NCBI GenBank assembly: GCA_045627125.1
Contig: JAZQNA010000016.1
Span: 5,617-69,616 of the forward strand
DNA length: 64,000 nucleotides
Origin: UBA3291 sp045627125
GTDB taxonomy: Bacteria > Patescibacteriota > Gracilibacteria > Absconditabacterales > Absconditicoccaceae
Reading direction: 5' to 3'
Part shown: one piece after another, positions 56,292-64,000 of the stretch
Position numbering within the stretch: position 1 is the first letter of the stretch
Layout of the letters: the number at the start of each line of letters is the position of its first letter
Translations under genes and position numbers: made by a program
The notes under the pieces: generated by a model
What the model was told of the DNA's origin: nothing
What the model saw: the letters and a program-made list of their open reading frames with translations, nothing else
The model's database searches: none

Positions 56292-56680
56292 AGAAATGTT
56301 TGAAAAGAACTAAAAGCTGATTCAAATTGTTTTTCAAAATATATATTTCGTGAGTCTTTTGGATTTCATTCTAAGAATTTAGTAAGTTCTGATAACTTAT
56401 TTTTATCTAAGTTCACAAATATTTTGTAGTATTGTCAGTTGATTTTTAGGTCCGTTAGATTCTTATTTTCTATATATTTCATAATACATCTTCTAAGTTG
56501 GTTTCTTGTTGTTGCATTTTTACTTAATTTGACTCAAATATGGCAAGATATCTGATTAAATTCTTTGTTTGGGTATTGTTTGATTCGCCAAAATCCAAAG
56601 ATTCATTTAATACAATATTGTCTTTTCTTTGTAAGATATCTGACATCTTTGCTTTTTAAACGGAATTTTTGCTTAATCAA
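56276..56680 (-). CDS. rnpA: Ribonuclease P protein component
   Basis: 134 residues. IKQKFRLKSKDVRYLTKKRQ at the start and the family RNR motif variant KLSKNATTRNQLRRCIMKYI identify RnpA, the protein that helps the RNase P RNA mature tRNA 5' ends. Two TGA codons are read as Gly. No ATG is in frame at the right place, so I choose TTG at 56680, giving MIKQKFRLK. It is not next to rpmH or yidC as in most bacteria. It overlaps the following permease gene. Confidence 0.85.
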
Positions 56681-56748
56681 AATACATCAAAAATATATAA
56701 ATCAATATTCATTTTAGATTATAAAATTCTTTAATCTTTGCAAGGTAT

Positions 56749-58026
56749 TTATTCAATGATATTCTCTTCTAAAGATTCTGTATCTTCATAACTTGTTACG
56801 ATGTCATAATTTTCATCTTCTGAATAATCTTCAGCTTCATAATCATCTAGAACTCCAGCTCCTAAATATGAGCCTAACAAATCAATTATGCTTATAGATT
56901 CTGCAGGAGCTTCTACAGAGAATTCTGAAACAGGGTTAAATTTCCATTTTCATTTTAAAGGTATTGAAAGAGTGTGAGAATCTGTAGCAATTTCATCAGA
57001 CATGATATTCATAATGATATCAAAAGAAATGTTAGCATCAGATTCAGAAACTTTTGGACTAATTGTTCCATCAATAATTAAATTTTCTAGAATATTAGCT
57101 GATATATTATATTTAGATCAATGCTTAATGGCTTCAAAATTCATAATTGTATTTCATTCACTAGTTGCGGTTCATTTAATTTCATTATTGCTAGTTACTA
57201 AATTCATATTTATAGTAACATCTTCGGTTACAATATCCATGTTTTCAATAATTGTAGCTACTTTATTTTTTCAGTAAATTACTAAGTATCATTCAAAATT
57301 ATTAATTTGTACTTTTGAAGATAATATATTTTCCATATTTTCTCCAGATTCTGATAGAGGATTTATAAACTTTGAATACTCGTTCAGCTTTTCAGCAAGT
57401 TTTTCTGAATCTAGGGAATATTTCCAAGCGTTAAATCATTGGTAGTCGGAAAATTTTCCATTATAGATTTCGCTTCCTTCATTAATGATTACTTCTGTAT
57501 CTGAACTGTTGTTTTGTAATTCTTTTAGATAATCGAAAAATCCAGTCATTCATTCAGCTCATGAAAGAGGAAGAGAAAATCGTTGATTTTTAAATCATTC
57601 AGTTAGTGCAGGAATCATGGCTAAGTTTTCGTCATCTCCTGTTAATTCTAAATTAGTTAGATTAAAATAAATATTATCAGTTAGGAGTTTAACATCAAAA
57701 TTTGCTTTTGCAGAGAGATTTCCTTCAGGTGAGATGAGACCTAAATTGATATCAAAATTTGAATCTGATTGTGTGCTTGATAAATTCTGTTTACTATTGG
57801 AAGCAAATTGCATATTTATTTTTGATCAATCGTTTTCGATTGTGGTGTTTAGATCTATAGTTTCTAGGAAATATTCTGTGTTTAAAATTAAATTTGATAG
57901 TTGAGAGCTGTTGGAATTTGCTGTGGCTAAGGCATCTTCAAAGCTCATATCATAGCTTTTATTACCACAAGCAGTTAATCACATAGTTATGATGAGTAAT
58001 CATGCTAATAGACTAAATCTTTTCAT
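56749..58026 (-). CDS. Native acidic lipoprotein, unknown
   Basis: 425 residues starting MKRFSLLAGLLIITMGLTAC, a clear lipoprotein signal with lipobox LTAC-G. The mature protein is acidic, Asn/Ser/Glu-rich and beta-heavy, ending in a very acidic tail (EAEDYSEDENYDIVTSYEDT). TGA codons for Gly occur here, unlike in the three transferred lipoproteins, so this one serves as the native contrast. No family is recognised. Starts 35 bp after the MBL-like neighbour gene. Confidence 0.75.
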
Positions 58027-58060
58027 TGTTAAAAATAAATATATAAAATAAAAATTGAAA

Positions 58061-58480
58061 TTAATTTGAGTTCTCATCAGATGTCTCATCTAATTTAGAA
58101 AGGTTGATCCTTTCTCATTCCATTTCAAGTTGGTCTAATTTTTTTTCAACTGATACATCAGGGAAAATCCAAGTATCCATATCGCAGACTTCATCTAATT
58201 CGAGGACTTCTGGAGATTGAATTACACCAAATTTTGTATCTTCGTGAGTGATTAAAAAATTGAGTTTGTGTCAATTTCATAGAAAGACTTTAATTAAAGC
58301 TCATCCTATGTCGTATTCTCAAGGAAAATCGATTGAAAGAAGACTACCTCTATCGTATGCCATTTCTTCTCAGATCGTTGGTAGTAAGTTTATAATTCAC
58401 ATTTCTATTTCATTTGGGTTGAAAAGAAATCTTTTTTCGATTAAGATTCAATTTTCAGTTTTTTGTACATCGACAGCCAT
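58061..58480 (-). CDS. Unknown 139-residue protein with an MBL-like PGEYDI motif
   Basis: MAVDVQKTENGILIEKRFLF is followed by SIDFPGEYDIGGALIKVF, which resembles the IDxPGEYEIxG segment of metallo-beta-lactamase-fold proteins of the UlaG/YhfI type. The metal-binding HxHxDH motif is absent, so it is at most a derived fragment. It precedes the native lipoprotein gene by 35 bp on the same strand. Confidence 0.6.
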
Positions 58481-58671
58481 TTGCTATTCTCAATGAATTA
58501 AAATCTTGAACTATTAGTTCATAGTTGAAATATAAGATAACGAGAAAAAAATGCAAGAGAAATCAGATTTTCTAATTATGTTTATCGAAAAATAATTTGA
58601 AAAGGTAGTCAAATTATTTATAAGTGCTTCCGCGAATTTGAAATTTTATTAATAAATAATTATTAATTCTT

Positions 58672-58890
58672 ATGGAAACAATTGAGCAGAAAAATGATTC
58701 TAAAGTATCAAATGTTAGTGTAGTAATAAAGACATGTGAGAAATCTGCTATGGAATGTTTAATATGTTCTCATAATAAACACCCTCAGTATAATGTGAAG
58801 CTAACACCATTATTTAATGATTGAATAGATTTGAAGCAGATTAAATGAATAGAATTTAATGATTTCTGTGATTTAAATAATAGTTACTAA
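58672..58890 (+). CDS. Small 72-residue protein, unknown
   Basis: METIEQKNDSKVSNVSVVIK followed by a Cys-rich middle (TCEKSAMECLICSHNKH) and an Asn/Asp-rich C-terminus. The CxxC-type cluster with His could bind zinc. Two TGA codons are read as Gly. It is isolated between a divergent leftward gene and the Na/Pi gene. No family is recognised. Confidence 0.5.
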
Positions 58891-58984
58891 ATAGATTTCT
58901 TATCTCTTCTTGCTTGCAATTTGTTATTGAATTGGTACATATTTATGTGTGGAGGTTTTTGCTTTATCATTATTGGCATAAAAT

Positions 58985-60676
58985 ATGCGAGCATGAATTT
59001 TACAGTTTTTAGGATGATTCTGATTTTTCTTGTTCTGAGTGAATTATTTAGGACAGGTAGTTTCATCGTTTTCTAATGGATGATTTAAAAACTTTTTGAA
59101 AAAATATACGTCTTCTAATACAAAAGCTTTTGGAAGTGGAATTTTGATTACATCAATCTTACAAAGTTCTAATATAGTTTCTGTTCTAGTTTTGGCGTTT
59201 GTATGAACGGGAATTTTGTCGTTAAGCTCTGCTTTATCTATTGTCTTGTGAGCAAATGTTGGTACAATGATTCCTACATCTTTGCTCTGAATCGTAGGTT
59301 TGAGTTTGAATGTTGCAGTAATGGCTTTTCCACTGATTTTTTTGGGTGCAATTGGAATGAATTTTTTAACACGTTGGGATAAGGTTGTTGTTGCAAGTAA
59401 ATTTCTTTTAGGTTTGGGGTTAATATTTTTAGCATTTTCTTTTATGAAAGATTGATTGAACTTTTTGACAGATATCGACTTTTCAGCATTTAACTGAATG
59501 TGCCCATGGATAGGGTGGTGTATTGGATTACTTTTGACTTTGTTAATTCAATCGGGTAGTCTGACTTTTATTATTGCTTTGGCTGTTTTATCGACATGAA
59601 TTTTGGAGCCAGAGATGGCTTTAGCAATTGTGTTTGGATGATATCTAGGTTCAACAATAACTATAGTAATCTGAGCATTATGAAGGCAATGAGTAGCAAT
59701 TAAAAGGCAGGTTGCTGCTTGGCACGTTTGATTTAATTTAATTACATCTATCGCATGAATGTGCTTCTTGCCACTAATTTCTAAATTTTATGTCAATTTG
59801 TTGCAACCTAGTGTTTGAATTGTGGTAGGGTTTGCGTTGTGCTGGATAGGTTGGCGTAGTATTTTTGCATTGCTAGTTCTGCCTTTTGTGTCTCCAATTG
59901 CAGAAAAATTACAGCAATATATTAAAGATAAAAGTCAGGCTGTACATTTGGCTATTCATAAAATTATTGATGTTGAAGATCTTGATCCATCTGTACCTCT
60001 TTTAGCAGCAAAACAAGATATGCTATTGCTATTTTGGAATGCAATTAAGTATAATTTAAACGCTTGGGATTTTTCAATATCATCATTAGATTCAGCTTCT
60101 TCTACTGAAGAGAAACTTGCAGAGACTCTAGGTTTTAAGTGAAATTTTGATAGAGATGATTTATCAAAAGTGTATCATGATGTAAAATATATTCAGAATG
60201 AATTACTTTGATTCTTATCATCATTGCCAGTATCAGAAAAATCTCCAGAAAATGCTGAATTATACCAATGAGTATTGGCTGTGTTAGATTCTTGTAAAAC
60301 TATTAAAGATGTGCGATGACATATTGAAGATTGGCAGCGAAGTGATAGTGAGCAATTACAAAAGGATTATGAGGAGACTCGTCAAATGGTGCTTAAATTT
60401 TATTCTGCAGTGTTGCATTTGTATCAACGTTTTGATAATAAAAAATGATTAGCAGATTTGCATGTTGTTTTGGAAGAGATTCAGAAAGAAAATGATCAAT
60501 ATTTGGCAGCTTTGCGTCCACATAAAAATGATGATGTTGTATTGACAGCGTTAATACAGACTAGACGCTATTTTGTCCAATCTTGTGAGCATATGCTTCG
60601 TGCTATTGAGAACTTTCATTTATCAACAGATGAAGTAGGATATTTTAAGGAAAATATGGCAACTTTTATGAAATAA
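58985..60676 (+). CDS. Na+/phosphate cotransporter family protein with PhoU-like C-terminus
   Basis: 563 residues. Two inverted membrane halves each carry a Q-S-S-type motif: ILITSILQSSNIVSVLVLAF and LLTLLIQSGSLTFIIALAVL. GANVGTMIPTSL and GGYLGSTITIVIGAL are the matching family repeats. The C-terminal 200 residues form helices like the PhoU domain found in NptA/YjbB proteins. The start at ATG 58985 comes right after an in-frame TAA. It likely moves inorganic phosphate across the membrane. abc-F follows 14 bp later. Confidence 0.9.
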
Positions 60677-60690
60677 ACTTTGATAATTAA

Positions 60691-62595
60691 ATGACACTTG
60701 AAGAAGTAATAGATCAAGCAATTACAGATATATTAGAGGCTAATCCGGATTTAACATATGCAGAAGTTTATGAACTTTGTTCAGATTATCTTTTGAAATT
60801 TAATAAACCCACAAAAGAGGAAACTAAAATAAAGAGTCTTAAAAAATATTTGAGTAAATTTTTTGAAATAGACTTATTTGAAAAAGATGAACCTAAATTT
60901 GAAGAAATTCAGAATTCCGTTTCTCCATTACAATCTATTCCTAAACAGTATTTCCAAGAAAGGGTTAGTGCTAAAAAAGATTATATAATAAAGATTCATC
61001 ATTTAGATAAACAAATATGAAAGACGATTCTTTTTGATGATGCGAATTTACAATTACGTTATGGAGATGAAGTTGCTTTAATAGGGAAAAATGGAAGTTG
61101 AAAATCAACCTTTTTAAAAATGTTGATATGAAAAGAAGAATCATGATTTTGAATGATTGAAGTGGCAAATTGAGTTAAAATATGATATCTTTCTCAGGAT
61201 TTGTATTGGGCTAATGATGAACATACAGTTGAGGAAGAAATGCAGACGTGTTTTCCAGAAATTGCTAGAGCAATGAAAAGATTGGATGAAATAGATAGCT
61301 TGTTAAAATTGGAGAATAATATTAGTCATTCTGATTTAATAGAAGAGCAGAATAAATTACGTGAATGGTTACAAAAGGAAAATGCTTATCAAAAATGGTG
61401 AATGCAAATAGAAATATTGAAATACTTTGGTTTCCCAAAGTCTATGTTAAATTTTAAGATTAAGCAGTTGTCTGGATGAGAACAAACCAAATTACAAATT
61501 GCAAAATTTTTAGTGCAAGAAGTTGATTTACTTTTGTTGGATGAACCCACTAATCATTTGGATATTGAAGGAATCTTTTTTTTACAGCGTTTTTGTGAAC
61601 TATGGTGAAAAACATTGATTTGTATATCTCATGATAAAAAGTTTTTAAATTCTTGTTTTAATCGTGTTGTAGAAATTAGCCAAAAAAAATTAGTTCTTTA
61701 TGAGTGAAATTATTCAGATTATCTACGTCAGAAAGAGAAAAATATAGAGATTCAGCAAAAGAATTATGTGGCTCAACAAAAATATTTAAAGCAACAGGAA
61801 GAATTTATTACTAGATTTCGTTATAAAGCTACTAAAGCTGCACAGGTGCAGAGCAGAATTAAAATGTTAGATAAAATGGATAAAATAGAAGCACCCGAAA
61901 ATGAAGCAGCACCAAAGCATATCAATTTCAAACTTTCTCAGAGATTACCAAATTTAATTATGCAAATTGAAAATTTAGTAGTTGGGTATCCTAATACAGA
62001 ATTAGTTACATTGCCGTCAAAGATCGAAATTACAAAAGAGATGCATATTGGAATTATTGGTAAAAATTGAATCTGAAAGACAACACTTGTAAAAACGATT
62101 CTAGGTCATCTTTCTCCTTTACATTGAGCTGTCAAAGTTCATCCAGATTTACGTATTGGATCATATTCGCAGGTATTTGAAGATTTGCATCCAAATGATA
62201 CAATTATTGAAGCTGTGATGTGAGTTGGAATATCATATCAGGATGCTAGATCATTTTTGTGAACATTAAATATAGATGTTGAAAAAATGGAACATAAAAT
62301 TTCATCATTGTCTGGATGAGAGATGGCAAAGGTAGCTTTGACTAAGATGCTATTACAAAAACCACATATAATTATAATGGACGAACCTACAAACCATTTG
62401 GATTTATGATCTAAAGAAACTATAAAACAAATGCTTCAATGATTTAATTGAGTAACTTTAATAGTTTCTCACGATCGTGATTTTTTGGAATGAACTTCAA
62501 ATATGCTTCGATGAATTTGGGATAAACGTTTAACAGTTTACCATGATTTGCAGAGAGGCTTTCAGGATTTGGAGGCGAGTTGTTGGAAAAGTTAA
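60691..62595 (+). CDS. ABC-F family ATPase
   Basis: 634 residues. An N-terminal charged extension of about 90 residues precedes two ABC cassettes. Cassette 1 has LIGKNGSGKSTFLKML, signature KQLSGGEQTKLQIA and LLLLDEPTNHLDIEG. Cassette 2 has IIGKNGIGKTTLVKTI, SSLSGGEMAKVALTK and IIIMDEPTNHLDLGS. There are no membrane helices. ABC-F proteins act on ribosomes (EttA, Uup and others). The subfamily here is not decided, and the linker is short. Start is ATG 60691, 14 bp after the Na/Pi gene. Confidence 0.93.
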
Positions 62596-63040
62596 AAGTA
62601 TTTTTTATCTATTTCTTATCTAGTCAGGTCAAATATTGCTTTTTCGATAATAGTATAGGCTAATTAGCGTAGTTAAGTACTTCTTTTTAGCCCTTTTTCT
62701 TTTTATGTAAAAATTTGGTGCATGACTAAAGTATTATAACTTATATTATAAATTATAATAGCATTTTGTAAAGTTAAAATTTTTTGGTATAAGGTTGGAA
62801 AAATATATTTTGCAGGTATAACTGTAATTTTCTGGGTAGACAGTGAGGTTTCGTTGTATTGTTGTATGTATACTTTGTATATTTTTTTATATAAGTAAAT
62901 ACGATAATGATAATAAAATGTGCTTTTTGAAGCCAAAAAAATGTAAAAAATGTATATGTGCTTTTTGACTAGATATCTTTTGTGAGTATAATCATGTGTT
63001 TACAAATCCGTTTACGATAGTATTTGTGAGTAAGAAACAG
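62596..63040 (+). other. 445-bp intergenic region, no gene supported
   Basis: AT-rich sequence between the ABC-F stop and the next signal-peptide gene. A promoter lies near its right end (62965-62992). A leftward 77-codon open frame (62703-62936) has no glycine and a random-looking composition, so I do not call it. No tRNA or structured RNA was recognised. Confidence 0.5.
62965..62992 (+). promoter_or_regulatory. Sigma-70-type promoter (TTGACT-16-TATAAT)
   Basis: TTGACT 62965-62970 and TATAAT 62987-62992, about 48 nt before the start of the acidic surface protein. Confidence 0.85.
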
Positions 63041-64000
63041 ATGAGAAAAATTTGAACATTATTAACATTATTTGTATTCTTAGTAGCCAATTTTTTTAGC
63101 CCATTTAGTTTTGTGTTGGCTGAAGATGATTTTGGTGTAGACGAATTTAGTATTGAAGAATCGTCGGAGTTAGAATCTATGAGTGAAGATGTGCTAGGTG
63201 AAGATAGTGAAGGTTCTTTAGAAACTGAAGAAGAGGTAGTGGAGAATCAAATACTTGAGAATGAAATTATTTCTGAAGATGATACTCAGGTAGAAGATAT
63301 AGAAGAGAATTCTACGGATGAATCTTCTGATGAATGAGTTGTAGAAGATATAGCTTGAGAAGAAATTCTCGATAATTGAGATAACTCTGAAGGAAGTATA
63401 ATTGATGATTTAGATTTCGAAACAGATTTTAGTGAGGATATTATTGAGGATATTATTGAGGGAGAAGGAATAAAAATGGATCAGGGATCTGAAGAATGAG
63501 GAGAGGATAAGTGAAATGTTGATAGTGATGATAAAGGCTCTGAGGTTGTGGTAGATGAAGTAGAAGATTGAGAAATATCTGAAGGTGGTGAGAGTGCTGA
63601 ACCTAGAGTAGATGAAAAGTCTGAAGATACAGATTGATCAGATAATGGTATTGTTGAATCTGATTGAGAAAACTGAGGTATGGTTGAAAAAGATGATAAG
63701 TCTTTTGTAGAAAAAATTATAGATGGTATTATTGATACTGTATTTTGAAATGATGTTGATAAGGAATTATCTAAAGCTCGGGAGAGTTTAAATCAAGAAG
63801 AGATCAAAGGAGAAGAAACATATAATGGAGTAAAGGTAGCAGTAAATGCTCCTGTAGAAACATTTCCAGTAAATACGAAATTGAAGATTATACCAATTAA
63901 GCAGGATAATGATTTAGAAGATATTAAAAATAAAATTTCAGAAACAGAACCAGTATCTGATGAAGTGGTGGCGTTTGATATATCATTCCTATATACACTA
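63041..64000 (+). CDS. Very acidic secreted surface protein (5' part, runs past the window)
   Basis: At least 320 residues. The signal peptide MRKIGTLLTLFVFLVANFFS ends near FVLA-EDD. A stretch of about 180 residues dominated by Glu, Asp, Ser and Gly follows, almost free of aromatics. After it comes a short linker, VEKIIDGIIDTVFG, then a folded domain: YNGVKVAVNAPVETFPVNTK with LKIIPIKQ and EVVAFDISFLYTL, a segment seen in large Gram-positive-type surface proteins. Export and size suggest an adhesin or stalk protein, perhaps a sortase client. It has a strong promoter just upstream. The 3' end is outside the window. Confidence 0.8.

Noticed and set aside
62703..62936. Leftward 77-codon open frame in the intergenic region
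   Set aside because: No glycine, composition rich in Tyr/Ile/Thr as expected for AT-rich noise, no family resemblance, no terminator or promoter around it.
1..64000. tRNA genes, rRNA, CRISPR arrays, riboswitches, insertion sequences
   Set aside because: I looked through the intergenic regions on both strands and saw no cloverleaf with a conserved T-arm, no spaced repeats, and no transposase-like gene.

Overview
This 64 kb window comes from a low-GC candidate-phyla-radiation bacterium that reads UGA as glycine (genetic code 25), so Absconditabacteria (SR1) or Gracilibacteria. With the standard code nearly every gene is broken at TGA. With TGA = Gly they become full-length, recognisable proteins, and TGA falls at invariant glycines: DPG in RuvC, the J-domain HPDRGG, and the SGGE signatures of SufC and the ABC-F protein. 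Native genes end only in TAA or TAG. All coordinates and products below assume code 25.

Layout. 1-5.6 kb: end of an unknown protein, then leftward cysS, a UPF0489 protein, a DsbA-like thiol oxidoreductase and a small membrane protein. 5.9-10.3 kb: a surface protein, a PH-like membrane protein, and leftward pnp. 10.6-18.5 kb (rightward): two paralogous TrbL/VirB6-like polytopic membrane proteins, dnaJ, ruvC and a large secreted protein. 18.6-27.2 kb: pflB, a phospholipase-D-like protein, gltX, two tiny Cys-rich proteins (leftward), pheS, lemA and htpX. 27.3-33.3 kb: sortase plus partner, HIT protein and a SufD-like protein (leftward), facing an unknown gene, sufC and alr (rightward). 33.3-48.3 kb: pyk, AMP phosphorylase, hemW, a 739-residue unknown protein, a Ca2+/cation antiporter, RNase J, an O-methyltransferase, Sua5/TsaC, GtrA and tyrS. 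48.4-53.6 kb: gpmI and a small XRE regulator/membrane-protein pair, interleaved with three Bacteroidota-like lipoprotein genes. 53.6-64 kb: a MurF-like ligase, an AI-2E-family permease, rnpA, a lipoprotein, a Na/Pi cotransporter, an ABC-F ATPase and the start of a very acidic secreted protein.

Function. The recognisable metabolism is sparse and fermentative: lower glycolysis (gpmI, pyk), pyruvate formate-lyase and nucleotide salvage (AMP phosphorylase). It is accompanied by translation, RNA-processing and DNA-repair housekeeping genes. A large share of coding capacity goes to the cell surface: TrbL/VirB6-like channels, sortase, signal-peptide proteins and lipoproteins. That fits a host-attached or predatory life, which is inference.

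Most notable: three lipoproteins (48474-49265, 51821-52624, 52756-53478) look like Bacteroidota proteins. Together they hold about 50 glycine codons, none of them TGA, and their base composition is visibly richer in G+C than their neighbours. Each sits in its own unit: a TTGACT-N18-TANNAT promoter matching native promoters here, a leader of about 40 nt, and a hairpin terminator. One ends in an in-phase 18-bp tandem duplication in which the first copy carries TGA and the second TAA. This looks like a foreign gene repaired for a genome where TGA is no longer a stop.
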